NCBI GenBank assembly: GCA_000613465.1
Contig: BAJA01000040.1
Location: 1 to 47,194, forward strand
DNA length: 47,194 bases
From: Bacteroides nordii WAL 11050 = JCM 12987
GTDB lineage: Bacteria; Bacteroidota; Bacteroidia; Bacteroidales; Bacteroidaceae
Reading direction: 5' to 3'
Made by a program: the position numbers and the translations under genes. The notes below the pieces were generated by a model. That model was given only the letters and a program-made list of their open reading frames with translations, ran no database searches and was not told the origin of the DNA. This document shows, piece after piece, positions 27,707-37,378 of this stretch. Within the stretch, counting starts at the first letter, position 1; every line of letters begins with the position of its first letter.

Positions 27707-27826
27707 AAGGGAGAGGGGAGAATGGAGAGGGGAGAAGTACTGTGCAGCGTGATAGCGCAGCCAACTGTCAACTGTCAATTGTCAACTGTCAACTAAATAA
27801 GCTTTCAATTTTCAATTTTCAACTAA
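27706..27826. repeat. chimeric heptamer element D with mismatched arms
   Basis: The left arm (27706-27738) is GA-rich 7-mers (GGGAGAG, GGGAGAA, TGGAGAG). The core GCAGCGTGATAGCGCAGCC follows near 27743. The right arm (from 27762) is CAACTG/TCAATTG 7-mers. The left arm matches element E and the right arm matches element C, so the two arms cannot pair with each other. Confidence 0.8.
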
Positions 27827-27834
27827 AAAAGTCT

Positions 27835-27842
27835 TACCTTTG
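27835..27842 (+). promoter_or_regulatory. -7 box of the nucleotidyltransferase gene
   Basis: TACCTTTG matches TAnnTTTG, 49 bases before the ATG at 27891 and just right of element D. The -33 region is not convincing. Confidence 0.45.
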
Positions 27843-27890
27843 CACCGTTATCACAACATTGACATTACTAACCTTTAATATTACACAGTT

Positions 27891-28793
27891 ATGAAACCAA
27901 CTTTATTTGTACTCGCTGCCGGTATGGGTAGTCGTTATGGGGGATTGAAACAACTTGACGGACTGGGCCCTAACGGCGAAACTATTATGGATTATTCTAT
28001 CTACGATGCTATCCGTGGTGGATTTGGCAAGGTTGTTTTCGTCATCCGCAAAGATTTCGAAAAAGACTTCCGCGATAAAATTCTGAGTAAATATGAGAAC
28101 CATATTCCGGTAGAACTGGTATTCCAGGCACTGGACAATCTGCCCGAGGGCTTTACTTGCCCTGCCGATCGTGTGAAACCATGGGGAACAAACCATGCCG
28201 TACTGATGGGTAAAGATGTGATCAAGGAGCCATTTGCCGTTATCAATGCTGACGATTTCTACGGTCGTGACAGCTTTGCTGTACTGGGTGCTGCACTGAG
28301 CGAGATGGACGGAAAGAAAGATGACTATTGCATGGTAGGCTATCGTGTAGGTAATACGCTGAGTGAAAGTGGTTCTGTTGCTCGTGGTGTATGCGAGACA
28401 AATGCAGACGGTTACCTGACTACGGTAGTTGAACGTACTGCTATCGAGCGTATAGATGGCAAAGTATCTTTCAAAGATGAAAACGGTGTGATGCAAACGA
28501 TTGCCGACAATACTCCGGTTTCTATGAACATGTGGGGCTTCACTCCCGATTATTTTGAATATTCTGAAGAGTTCTTCAAAGATTTCCTCAAAGAGAATAT
28601 GGGCAACCTGAAGTCGGAATACTTTATTCCGTTGATGGTGAATAAGCTGATTAACGATGGAACTGCACGTGTGAAAGTATTGGACACTACCAGCAAATGG
28701 TTTGGTGTGACATATGCTGACGACCGTCAGGGTGTTGTAGACAAAATTCAGGCTTTGGTAGATGCCGGCGAATATCCTGCAAAACTATTCTAA
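27891..28793 (+). CDS. sugar nucleotidyltransferase family protein
   Basis: This is an NTP-transferase of the type that makes NDP-sugars, 300 aa. The N-terminal motif LAAGMGSRYGGLKQL matches the nucleotide-binding loop of the family (LAGGxGxRxxPxxK type), and NADDFYG carries the metal-binding Asp. The C-terminal part after about residue 225 is not a known left-handed beta-helix acetyltransferase. The exact sugar cannot be told from the sequence. It is flanked by promoter elements and a terminator, so it is probably transcribed alone. Confidence 0.85.
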   Translation: MKPTLFVLAAGMGSRYGGLKQLDGLGPNGETIMDYSIYDAIRGGFGKVVFVIRKDFEKDFRDKILSKYENHIPVELVFQALDNLPEGFTCPADRVKPWGTNHAVLMGKDVIKEPFAVINADDFYGRDSFAVLGAALSEMDGKKDDYCMVGYRVGNTLSESGSVARGVCETNADGYLTTVVERTAIERIDGKVSFKDENGVMQTIADNTPVSMNMWGFTPDYFEYSEEFFKDFLKENMGNLKSEYFIPLMVNKLINDGTARVKVLDTTSKWFGVTYADDRQGVVDKIQALVDAGEYPAKLF

Positions 28794-28815
28794 TCGATAG
28801 AAAATAACAGAAATA

Positions 28816-28848
28816 GGAAAGGGGAGAGCAGTAGCTTTCCCTTTTTTT
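28816..28848 (+). terminator. terminator after the nucleotidyltransferase
   Basis: GGAAAG at 28816-28821 pairs with CTTTCC at 28835-28840, followed by CTTTTTTTG. The hairpin begins 23 bases after the stop, and its T run merges into the next promoter. Confidence 0.65.
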
Positions 28849-28849
28849 G

Positions 28850-28857
28850 TACCTTTG
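28850..28857 (+). promoter_or_regulatory. -7 box of the S41 peptidase gene
   Basis: TACCTTTG matches TAnnTTTG, 36 bases before the ATG at 28893. Confidence 0.45.
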
Positions 28858-28892
28858 CCCCTTGTACATTCCAAACTAAAAGAAAGGTAGTT

Positions 28893-30305
28893 ATGATTAA
28901 GTTTTCCGCATATTGCCGGGTGTGTCTGTTGCTGGGGCTCCTGTGCGCGCTCTCTTCTTGTGAAAAGGATGATGATAAAAGCGATAAAGCTGTCAATCAA
29001 TGGATCGACGCCACTATGCGTAGCTGGTATCTTTGGTATAGTGATATCCCCGATAAAAAGCAGCTGAATTTTAATGCTGAGCCGGAAACATTCTTTCGTT
29101 CTCTTTTGTCAAAAGAAGATGGGAAGAATAATCCGCAGGTATCTGGCGGGCATTATTACTATTCTACGATAAAAAAGAAAACCGCTTCCACAACGACACG
29201 GTCTTATATGGGCGGGGAACCTGCTTTGGGCTTTGAGTTTCAGAATTGGCAATTAGACAATACAGGCACAAAGTTTGCCGCCAATGTACTTTATGTATTA
29301 CCTGGTTCTCCGGCAGAGAAAAAGGGATTGAAACGTGGTGACTGGATACATAAGATAAACGGAACGTGGACTAATAATAGTAACATATATGATTTGCTGG
29401 GTGATAAAACGGTTGTTCTGGCTGTTTCTGATGGTTGGAATAATCCGGTGACGCATTCTATGGAACTGGTTCCGGCCCTGATAGAAGACAATCCGGTTTT
29501 GCTGACAGAGGTTTATCAGGATGAGTCTACCGGAAATAAGAAAGTGGGGTATATGGTATACAATCATTTTACATCCGGACCCGATGGCGATAAAGATACA
29601 ACCTATGACAAACAACTTCGTCAGCGGTTTGCAGAGTTTAAGGCAGAGGGAGTGGAAGAGTTTATTCTTGATCTTCGTTACAATGGTGGTGGTTTGGTGA
29701 CGTCTGCCCAACTGTTGGCCGAATTACTTGCTCCAAAGTCTGCTTTGGGAGAAATATTCTGTAACCTGAAGTATAACGATAAGCAGGATAAAACGGTTAC
29801 TTACCGATTGGACAAGACGGATGAAAATCTGGACTTGCCCCGTCTGTTTATACTTACCGGTAGTAGAACCGCCTCCGCTTCCGAAGCTGTGATTAACGGG
29901 CTTCGTCCTTTCTATAAAGTATATTTGCTGGGAGAGCAGACTGAGGGTAAGAATGTGGGATCTATTACGTTGACAAGTGATAAGTATGACTATGAACTGC
30001 ATCCCATTGTTTGTAAAATATCTAACGCAGAGGGAAATTCGGAATATAAAGATGGTTTTATTCCTGACTGGAAACTGGAGGGTAATGACCGTATGATACT
30101 TGGGCATATTGAGTTGGGAGATAAAGACAATGATAAGTTACTGAATGTTGCTGTCGGCATGATTTCGGGACGGGCTACCACGATGAACAAAGATATCCGT
30201 TCATCATCAGTATCGTTCAATGCCATCCCCGGTTATAGTTCTTTGGATAGAAAGGCGATGAATGGAGTGCAAATTCCCTTCACATCAGAGGATGTGGAGT
30301 GGTAG
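28893..30305 (+). CDS. S41 family (C-terminal processing) peptidase, lipoprotein
   Basis: This is a serine protease of the Ctp/Tsp group, 470 aa. A signal sequence ends in a lipobox (ALSSC), followed by a charged linker, so it is a lipoprotein of the envelope. A PDZ-like domain lies near residues 115-165 (VLPGSPAEKKGLKRGDWIHKING). The protease domain has LDLRYNGGGLV near residue 255 and GSRTASASEAVINGL near 323-337 with the catalytic Ser. GKNVGS after it would carry the catalytic Lys. It has its own -7 box upstream. The physiological substrate is unknown. Confidence 0.9.
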   Translation: MIKFSAYCRVCLLLGLLCALSSCEKDDDKSDKAVNQWIDATMRSWYLWYSDIPDKKQLNFNAEPETFFRSLLSKEDGKNNPQVSGGHYYYSTIKKKTASTTTRSYMGGEPALGFEFQNWQLDNTGTKFAANVLYVLPGSPAEKKGLKRGDWIHKINGTWTNNSNIYDLLGDKTVVLAVSDGWNNPVTHSMELVPALIEDNPVLLTEVYQDESTGNKKVGYMVYNHFTSGPDGDKDTTYDKQLRQRFAEFKAEGVEEFILDLRYNGGGLVTSAQLLAELLAPKSALGEIFCNLKYNDKQDKTVTYRLDKTDENLDLPRLFILTGSRTASASEAVINGLRPFYKVYLLGEQTEGKNVGSITLTSDKYDYELHPIVCKISNAEGNSEYKDGFIPDWKLEGNDRMILGHIELGDKDNDKLLNVAVGMISGRATTMNKDIRSSSVSFNAIPGYSSLDRKAMNGVQIPFTSEDVEW

Positions 30306-30414
30306 TGTGATAGCTCAAATGAACCGAAAGAGTGAAGATGATCGTTTTCTGGGTGGAACTGACAGATGTCAGCAATTTACGGCCTAAACCCTTATTGGTT
30401 AAGGGATAATTTTC

Positions 30415-30422
30415 TATCTTTG
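30415..30422 (+). promoter_or_regulatory. -7 box of the ABC-F gene
   Basis: TATCTTTG matches TAnnTTTG; TTG at 30395-30397 is a possible -33 at slightly short spacing. The GTG start follows at 30452. Confidence 0.45.
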
Positions 30423-30451
30423 TAGCCCAATATCAATTATTCATTAACAAA

Positions 30452-32412
30452 GTGATATCAGTAGAAGGACTTACCGTAGAATTTAATGCCACGCCCTTGT
30501 TTTCGGACGTGTCCTATGTTATAAATAAAAAGAACCGTATAGCCTGGTGGGTAAGAACGGTGTCGGCAAATCGACCATGCTTAAGATTCTGGCTGGTTTA
30601 CAAAGCCCTACATCGGGTGTAATTGCCATTCCTAAAGAAGTTACGATCGGCTATCTGCCTCAGGTGATGATACTTTCTGACAAGCATACTGTAATGGAAG
30701 AAGCTGAACAGGCTTTTGAACATATTTTTCAGTTGCAGGCAGATCTGGAACGAATGAATCAGGAGCTGGCAGACCGTACGGACTATGAATCAGAAGAATA
30801 TCATAAGTTGATAGACCGGTTTACGCATGAGAATGACCGCTTTCTGATGATGGGCGGAACGAATTTTCGTGCCGAGATAGAGCGTACACTGTTGGGACTT
30901 GGTTTCTGCCGGGAAGATTTTGACCGTTCCACATCGGAGTTTTCCGGAGGTTGGCGTATGCGTATCGAGTTGGCCAAACTTCTGCTTCGTCGTCCGGATG
31001 TATTGCTATTGGATGAGCCAACCAACCACCTTGATATCGAGAGTATCCAATGGCTGGAAAACTTCCTGTCTACACGTGCCAATGCCGTAGTGCTGGTCAG
31101 CCATGACCGGGCTTTCCTCAATAATGTCACTACCCGTACCATTGAGATCACCTGCGGACAGATCTACGATTATAAAGTGAAATACGACGAGTTTGTCGTA
31201 TTGCGTAAAGAACGCCGTGAACAGCAGCTCCGTGCCTATGAGAATCAACAGAAACAGATACAGGACACCGAAGATTTTATCGAACGTTTCCGCTATAAAG
31301 CAACTAAAGCCGTACAGGTACAGAGCCGTATCAAGCAGCTGGAGAAAATAGAGCGCATAGAGGTAGATGAAGAAGATAATTCCGCCCTTCGTCTCAAATT
31401 TGTCTGTTCCAGCCGTAGTGGTAATTATCCCGTTATCTGTGAGGATGTCAGGAAAGCATACGGTGCTCATGTTGTTTTTCACGATGTCAACCTCACCATC
31501 AATCGGGGGGAGAAGGTGGCATTCGTAGGAAAGAATGGTGAAGGAAAATCTACCCTGGTAAAGTGTATTATGGGAGCAATTACCGATTATGAAGGTAAAC
31601 TCACCATTGGACACAACGTGCAGATCGGTTATTTTGCTCAGAACCAGGCACAGATGTTGGATGAGAATCTGACGGTATTCGATACGATAGACCGTGTGGC
31701 AACCGGAGATATTCGCCTTAAAATCCGCGATATTCTCGGCGCCTTTATGTTTGGCGGCGAAGCTTCGGACAAGAAGGTGAAAGTGCTTTCGGGTGGTGAA
31801 CGTACGCGTCTTGCCATGATCAAGCTATTGCTTGAACCGGTAAATTTCCTGATTCTCGATGAGCCGACGAACCACCTGGATATGCGTTCAAAGGATGTGT
31901 TGAAAGAAGCGATTCGTGAGTTTGACGGTACGGTGATACTCGTCAGCCATGACCGTGACTTTTTAGATGGACTGGCAACTAAAGTCTATGAGTTTGGAGG
32001 TGGCCTTGTAAAAGAGCATATCGGAGGTATTTACGACTTCTTGCAGAAGAAAAAGATGGAAAGCCTGAATGAGCTGCAAAAGGGGCCGGCACTTTCAACG
32101 TCGCCTACCGGAGTAAAAAGAGATAGCATTTCCGAAGAAGAAGCACCTTCGGACAATAAACTTTCTTATGAGGCTCAGAAGGAACTGAATAAAAAGATAA
32201 AGAAGCTCGAACGCCAGGTAGCCGATTGTGAAGAGACGATAGAACAGACAGAGTCTGCCATTGCTATTCTCGAAGAGAAGATGACTACACCGGAAGGAGC
32301 TGCAAATATGGCTCTTTATGAACAACATCAGAAGCTTAAACAACAACTTGACCGTACAGTGGAAGAGTGGGAGAAAGTTTCGATGGAACTGGAAGAGGTT
32401 ATAAAGTTATAA
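30452..32412 (+). CDS. ABC-F family ATPase (frameshifted)
   Basis: This is a duplicated ATPase without membrane segments, of the ABC-F group that acts on ribosomes (EttA/Uup type). With one base restored it would be 653 aa. The first Walker A (GKNGVGKST) and signature (FSGGW) are followed by Walker B LLLDEPTNHLD, then a linker and a second set (GKNGEGKST, LSGGERTRLAM, LILDEPTNHLD). A coiled coil ends the protein. The GTG start at 30452 gives VISVEGLTVEFNATPLFSDV, then a missing base at GCCTGG (30542-30547) shifts the frame just before the first Walker A. The final VIKL and stop read through octamer arm DNA of element H. Confidence 0.85.
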
Positions 32413-32518
32413 TAAGATGATGATGTACGATATATGATTCCTACCCATTCTATAATTTCTACCTCCAATCCCATCACTCTTAATCCTACAACCCTATAAC
32501 CCTATAACATTATATATA
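32398..32518. repeat. octamer-type element H, partly degenerate
   Basis: GTTATAA and AGTTATAA units at 32397-32411 overlap the end of the ABC-F gene. Right-arm-like units (CAACCCT, ATAACCCT, ATAACATT) lie at 32487-32515, just before the M13 start at 32521. The middle holds no recognised core and is degenerate, so the call is less sure than for the other elements. Confidence 0.5.
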
Positions 32519-32520
32519 AT

Positions 32521-34554
32521 ATGAGAGTAAAGTATTTACCAATTCTTGCAATCTGCATGATGACTACAGGATGCAACAGCAGCAAGCAACAGGCCGCCCT
32601 TACGTCCGGCATAGATCTTGCCAACCTTGACACGATGGCTCTTCCGGGAACCGACTTTTATCAGTATGCCTGCGGCGGTTGGATGAAAAATCATCCGCTT
32701 ACAGACGAGTATTCACGTTTTGGCTCATTTGATATGCTTGCCGAGAACAATCGCAAGCAACTTCATGAGGTTATTGAGGAACTGGCGTCTGCTCAGCACG
32801 AGGCAGGTAGTATCGCTCAGAAAGTAGGGGACCTTTACAACATTGCCATGGACAGTGTAAAACTGAACCGTGAAGGGGCTGCTCCTATTAAAGCAGAGCT
32901 GGAAAAGATAGCTGCTCTGAAAGATAAATCGGAGATTTATCCGATGATAGCAGAAATGCATAGAAATGGCATTCATCCTTACTTCATTGTTTATGTGAGT
33001 GCTGATGATATGAACAGCTCAATGAACATGGTACAGACCTATCAGGGTGGTTTAGGTATGGGGGAACGCGACTATTATCTTGAAAATGATGATAAGACTA
33101 AAGAGATACGCGATGCCTATCAGAAGCATATCGTTAAGATGTTCCGGTTGGCTGGATCTGATGAAGCTGCTGCACAGAAAGCGATGAAAGCTGTTATGAA
33201 CATCGAAACCCGTCTGGCTAAATCAGCACGCTCTATGGTAGAGTTGCGTGATCCGCACGCCAACTATAACAAGAAAACGATGGCTGATGTGAAGAAGGAA
33301 TATGCTCCTTTTGCATGGGATGTATTCTTTTCTACTCTTGGGGTGAATAACCTGGAAGAGGTGAACATTGGCCAGCCCGCTTCACTGAAAGAAGTAAATG
33401 ACATCATTGATACGGTTGCGTTGGAAGATCAGATTGCCTATTTACAATGGAATCTTATAAACAGTGCTGCCAACTACCTGAGCGATGATTTTGTAGCACA
33501 GAACTTTGATTTCTACGGAAAGACGATGTCTGGTAGAAAAGAGATGAAGCCACGTTGGAAATCTGCTGTAAGTGCGGTTGACGGTTCTTTAGGTGAGGCA
33601 GTGGGACAGATGTATGTAGAGAAATATTTCCCTGCTGCAGCCAAAGAACGTATGGTAGGGCTGGTGAAAAACTTGCAGACTTCTTTGGGTGAACGTATCA
33701 AAGAGCTTACCTGGATGAGTGATGAGACCAAAGAAAAAGCACTGGAAAAACTGGCTACCTTCCATGTAAAGATCGGCTACCCGGACAAATGGAAAGATTA
33801 TTCTTCTCTTGAAATTAAAGACGATTCCTATTGGGCTAACATAGAACGTGCCAACCAGTGGGAGCATGCAGAGATGATAGCTAAAGCCGGTAAGCCGGTG
33901 GATAAAGATGAGTGGCTGATGACTCCGCAAACGGTAAATGCCTATTATAATCCAACTACCAACGAGATTTGCTTCCCGGCGGGTATCCTTCAATATCCTT
34001 TCTTTGATATGAATGCCGATGATGCTTTCAACTATGGTGCTATCGGCGTAGTGATCGGTCATGAGATGACACATGGATTTGACGACCAGGGCCGGCAGTA
34101 TGACAAAGAGGGTAACCTGAAAGATTGGTGGACTGAAGAAGATGCCAAAAATTTTGAAGAGCGTGCACAGGTGATGGTTAACTTTTTTGACAGTATAGAG
34201 GTTGCTCCGGGTGTGTATGCCAACGGACAATTGACATTGGGTGAGAATATCGCTGACCATGGCGGTTTGCAGGTGTCTTTCCAGGCATTTAAGAATGCAA
34301 CAGCCCAAACACCTCTGAAAGATGAAAACGGTTTTACACCCGAACAACGCTTCTTCCTTGCCTATGCCAATGTGTGGGCCGGTAATATCCGCCCTGAAGA
34401 AATTCTTCGTCTGACCAAACTGGATGTGCATTCATTAGGCAAATGGCGTGTGAATGGTGCATTGCCTCAGATAGGTGCATGGTACGATGCATTCGGTATA
34501 ACAGAGGAAAATCCGATGTTCCTTCCGGTTGACAAAAGGGTCTCTATTTGGTAA
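32521..34554 (+). CDS. M13 family metallopeptidase, lipoprotein
   Basis: This zinc peptidase is of the neprilysin/PepO group, 677 aa. A signal sequence ends in a lipobox (TTGC), so it is an envelope lipoprotein. The zinc motif HEMTH spans His514 to His518, and the third ligand, Glu575, is in ENIADHGG. NAYYNPTTNEICFPAGIL, a conserved substrate-cleft segment, lies upstream near residue 480. The N-terminal M13 domain begins with DFYQYACGGWMKNHP. It sits after the ABC-F gene, separated by repeat DNA, and is followed by a strong terminator. Confidence 0.94.
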   Translation: MRVKYLPILAICMMTTGCNSSKQQAALTSGIDLANLDTMALPGTDFYQYACGGWMKNHPLTDEYSRFGSFDMLAENNRKQLHEVIEELASAQHEAGSIAQKVGDLYNIAMDSVKLNREGAAPIKAELEKIAALKDKSEIYPMIAEMHRNGIHPYFIVYVSADDMNSSMNMVQTYQGGLGMGERDYYLENDDKTKEIRDAYQKHIVKMFRLAGSDEAAAQKAMKAVMNIETRLAKSARSMVELRDPHANYNKKTMADVKKEYAPFAWDVFFSTLGVNNLEEVNIGQPASLKEVNDIIDTVALEDQIAYLQWNLINSAANYLSDDFVAQNFDFYGKTMSGRKEMKPRWKSAVSAVDGSLGEAVGQMYVEKYFPAAAKERMVGLVKNLQTSLGERIKELTWMSDETKEKALEKLATFHVKIGYPDKWKDYSSLEIKDDSYWANIERANQWEHAEMIAKAGKPVDKDEWLMTPQTVNAYYNPTTNEICFPAGILQYPFFDMNADDAFNYGAIGVVIGHEMTHGFDDQGRQYDKEGNLKDWWTEEDAKNFEERAQVMVNFFDSIEVAPGVYANGQLTLGENIADHGGLQVSFQAFKNATAQTPLKDENGFTPEQRFFLAYANVWAGNIRPEEILRLTKLDVHSLGKWRVNGALPQIGAWYDAFGITEENPMFLPVDKRVSIW

Positions 34555-34584
34555 TAGATTTGTATAAACAATAGCATATACAAC

Positions 34585-34626
34585 AAAGCGCTGACTTCTA
34601 ATCTTTTAAGTCGGCGCTTTTTTATT
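34585..34626 (+). terminator. strong terminator after the M13 peptidase
   Basis: AAAGCGCTGACTT at 34585-34597 pairs with AAGTCGGCGCTTT at 34608-34620 (one mismatch), closing a 10-base loop and followed by TTTT. Confidence 0.85.
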
Positions 34627-34670
34627 ATTAATTCACACCTTGTTTATTACGCGCGATAAACAATATTTCG

Positions 34671-34678
34671 TAACTTTG
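34671..34678 (+). promoter_or_regulatory. -7 box of purH
   Basis: TAACTTTG matches TAnnTTTG, 27 bases before the purH ATG at 34705. No clear -33 element is present at the usual distance. Confidence 0.5.
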
Positions 34679-34704
34679 CGCATCAAATACTTAATAAGTA
34701 AACC

Positions 34705-36228
34705 ATGTCTGAGTCAAAAAGAATAAAAACCGCATTGGTATCGGTTTATCATAAGGAAGGTTTGGATGAAATTATCACCAAACTGTATGAAGAGGGAGTA
34801 GAGTTTCTGTCAACTGGTGGAACTCGTCAGTTTATCGAATCATTGGGATATCCTTGCAAGGCTGTAGAAGATCTTACTTCTTATCCTTCTATCCTCGGAG
34901 GCCGTGTGAAGACACTTCACCCGAAAATCTTCGGAGGAATCCTTTGCCGTCGTGGACTGGAACAAGATATCCAGCAGATTGAGAAATATGAAATACCGGA
35001 AATAGACCTCGTGATTGTAGATCTATATCCGTTTGAAGCAACCGTAGCATCGGGTGCTGATGAGGCTTCAATCATCGAAAAGATTGATATAGGTGGAATC
35101 TCACTGATTCGTGCCGCTGCTAAAAACTACAATGATGTAGTGATCGTTGCTTCTCAGGCGCAGTACAAACCATTGCTCGATATGTTGATGGAGCATGGGG
35201 CTACTTCTTCACTCGAAGAACGCCGCTGGATGGCCAAAGAGGCTTTTGCTGTTTCTTCACACTATGATTCGGCCATCTTCAATTACTTTGATGCAGAAGA
35301 AGGTTCGGCTTTCCGTCAGTCTGCCAATGATCAGAAGATGCTCCGTTATGGTGAAAACCCACATCAGAAGGGATATTTCTATGGAAACCTGGACGCTATG
35401 TTCGACCAGATTCACGGAAAGGAAATCTCTTATAACAATCTGTTGGATATCAATGCAGCTGTTGAACTGATTGATGAATTTGAAGATGTTACTTTTGCTA
35501 TCTTGAAACATAATAATGCCTGCGGGTTAGCTTCACGTCCTACTGTGCTCGATGCATGGAAAGATGCGTTGGCTGGTGATCCGGTTTCTGCCTTTGGCGG
35601 AGTCTTGATTACGAATGCTGTGATCGATAAAGAAACTGCAGAGGAGATTAACAAAATATTCTTTGAAGTAGTGATTGCCCCGGATTATGATGTAGATGCG
35701 CTTGAAATTCTGGGACAGAAGAAGAACCGTATTATTTTGGTTCGCAAGGAAGCTAAGTTGCCCAAGAAGCAGTTCCGCTCATTGCTGAACGGCGTGTTGG
35801 TACAGGAGAGAGACCTGAACATCGAAACCGTGGCCGACTTAAAGACCGTGACTGATAAAGCACCTGCTCCCGAAGAGGTAGAGGACATGCTGTTTGCTAA
35901 TAAAATAGTGAAGAACAGCAAATCCAATGCTATCGTACTGGCTAAAAACAAACAGTTGCTGGCAAGTGGTGTAGGACAGACTTCACGCGTTGACGCTCTC
36001 AAACAAGCTATCGAGAAAGCTAAATCATTCGGATTCGATCTGAATGGGGCAGTGATGGCTTCGGATGCATTCTTTCCTTTCCCCGATTGTGTTGAAATTG
36101 CGGGTAATGAGGGAGTAACAGCAGTTATCCAGCCGGGTGGCTCTGTAAAAGATGAATTAACGTTCGAGTATTGCAATGAACATGGTATTGCAATGGTGAC
36201 AACGGGAATTCGTCACTTTAAACACTAA
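34705..36228 (+). CDS. purH: bifunctional AICAR formyltransferase/IMP cyclohydrolase
   Basis: PurH performs the last two steps of IMP synthesis: formyl transfer to AICAR, then ring closure. The product is 507 aa, near the usual family length. The N-terminal IMP cyclohydrolase domain begins ALVSVYHKEGLDEI and has STGGT and GGRVKTLHPKIFGGIL. The formyltransferase domain starts near residue 200 with LRYGENPHQKGYFYG, then LKHNNACG (catalytic Lys-His) and SDAFFPFPD. It has its own promoter and lies upstream of the mre cluster, with element F between them. Confidence 0.97.
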   Translation: MSESKRIKTALVSVYHKEGLDEIITKLYEEGVEFLSTGGTRQFIESLGYPCKAVEDLTSYPSILGGRVKTLHPKIFGGILCRRGLEQDIQQIEKYEIPEIDLVIVDLYPFEATVASGADEASIIEKIDIGGISLIRAAAKNYNDVVIVASQAQYKPLLDMLMEHGATSSLEERRWMAKEAFAVSSHYDSAIFNYFDAEEGSAFRQSANDQKMLRYGENPHQKGYFYGNLDAMFDQIHGKEISYNNLLDINAAVELIDEFEDVTFAILKHNNACGLASRPTVLDAWKDALAGDPVSAFGGVLITNAVIDKETAEEINKIFFEVVIAPDYDVDALEILGQKKNRIILVRKEAKLPKKQFRSLLNGVLVQERDLNIETVADLKTVTDKAPAPEEVEDMLFANKIVKNSKSNAIVLAKNKQLLASGVGQTSRVDALKQAIEKAKSFGFDLNGAVMASDAFFPFPDCVEIAGNEGVTAVIQPGGSVKDELTFEYCNEHGIAMVTTGIRHFKH

Positions 36229-36230
36229 AA

Positions 36231-36352
36231 AGATTTATGATTTGACGATTTACGATTTACAATTGAAGCTTGCTTCTTGTAAATCATAAATCTGAGAATT
36301 GTAATAAGGAGTAATATCAATCGTAAATTGTAAATAGTTAAATCGTAAATAT
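36231..36352. repeat. hairpin element F (GATTTAC-type arms)
   Basis: The left arm has GATTTAT, GATTTGAC, GATTTAC units (36231-36264); the right arms have GTAAATC and ATCGTAAAT units. AGATTTATGATTT at 36231 pairs with the AAATCATAAATCT at 36281-36293, around a loop with GAAGCTTGCTTCTTG. It lacks the TATAGCGCAGCC core. It fills the purH-mreB gap and stops two bases before the mreB ATG. Confidence 0.7.
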
Positions 36353-36354
36353 AC

Positions 36355-37377
36355 ATGGGATTATTCTCTTTTACACAAGAAATAGCGATGGACCTGGGAA
36401 CTGCCAATACCATCATCATTACCAATGGTAAGATTGTGGTGGACGAACCGTCAGTGGTAGCTTTGGACCGTCGTACTGATAAGATGATTGCCGTGGGTGA
36501 GAAGGCAAAGATGATGCATGAGAAAACTCACGAAAATATACGTACCATCCGTCCGCTCCGTGACGGTGTAATTGCTGATTTCTATGCTTGTGAACAGATG
36601 ATGCGTGGCCTTATCAAACAGGTGAATACCCGTAGTCATTTGTTCTCTCCTTCTCTCCGTATGGTTATCGGAGTGCCTTCGGGTAGTACGGAGGTTGAGC
36701 TTCGTGCTGTTCGTGACTCTGCAGAGCATGCCGGAGGACGCGATGTCTATTTGGTATTCGAGCCTATGGCGGCAGCTATCGGTATTGGTATCGATGTAGA
36801 GGCGCCCGAAGGAAATATGATTGTTGATATAGGTGGTGGTTCTACTGAGATTGCTGTTATCTCATTGGGAGGTATTGTTTCTAATAATTCTATCCGCATT
36901 GCCGGTGATGATCTTACTGCTGATATTCAGGAATACATGAGCCGCCAGCATAACGTGAAGGTGAGTGAGCGTATGGCAGAACGTATTAAGATTAATGTAG
37001 GTGCTGCCCTTACTGAATTGGGTGATGATGCTCCTGAAGATTATATCGTTCACGGACCGAATCGTATTACAGCACTTCCGATGGAGGTACCTGTATGCTA
37101 TCAGGAAGTGGCTCACTGTCTGGAGAAATCAATCTCTAAGATTGAAACTGCCGTGTTGAGCGCATTGGAAAATACACCTCCCGAATTGTATGCCGATATT
37201 GTTCACAGCGGAATCTATCTGGCAGGTGGTGGTGCATTGCTCCGTGGCCTTGACAAACGTCTGACAGACAAAATCAATATTCCTTTCCACATAGCCGAAG
37301 ATCCTCTTCATGCAGTGGCAAAAGGAACAGGAGTGGCGTTGAAGAATATTGACCGCTTCTCGTTCTTAATGAGATAA
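36355..37377 (+). CDS. mreB: rod-shape-determining protein MreB
   Basis: MreB is the bacterial actin that guides lateral wall synthesis. The product is 340 aa, the standard length. The actin-fold nucleotide motifs are present: MDLGTANT near residue 11, VIGVPSGSTEVE near 105, EPMAAAIG near 140, DIGGGSTEIAV near 160 and the adenosine loop GGGALLRGLD near 290. It is the first gene of mreB-mreC-mreD-mrdA-rodA, with element G between mreB and mreC. Confidence 0.97.
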   Translation: MGLFSFTQEIAMDLGTANTIIITNGKIVVDEPSVVALDRRTDKMIAVGEKAKMMHEKTHENIRTIRPLRDGVIADFYACEQMMRGLIKQVNTRSHLFSPSLRMVIGVPSGSTEVELRAVRDSAEHAGGRDVYLVFEPMAAAIGIGIDVEAPEGNMIVDIGGGSTEIAVISLGGIVSNNSIRIAGDDLTADIQEYMSRQHNVKVSERMAERIKINVGAALTELGDDAPEDYIVHGPNRITALPMEVPVCYQEVAHCLEKSISKIETAVLSALENTPPELYADIVHSGIYLAGGGALLRGLDKRLTDKINIPFHIAEDPLHAVAKGTGVALKNIDRFSFLMR

Positions 37378-37378
37378 A

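Noticed and set aside
30547..32412. ABC-F gene starting at 30547
   Set aside because: That start would cut the protein at the Walker A motif. The true N-terminus is readable from GTG 30452 in the neighbouring frame with one base missing.
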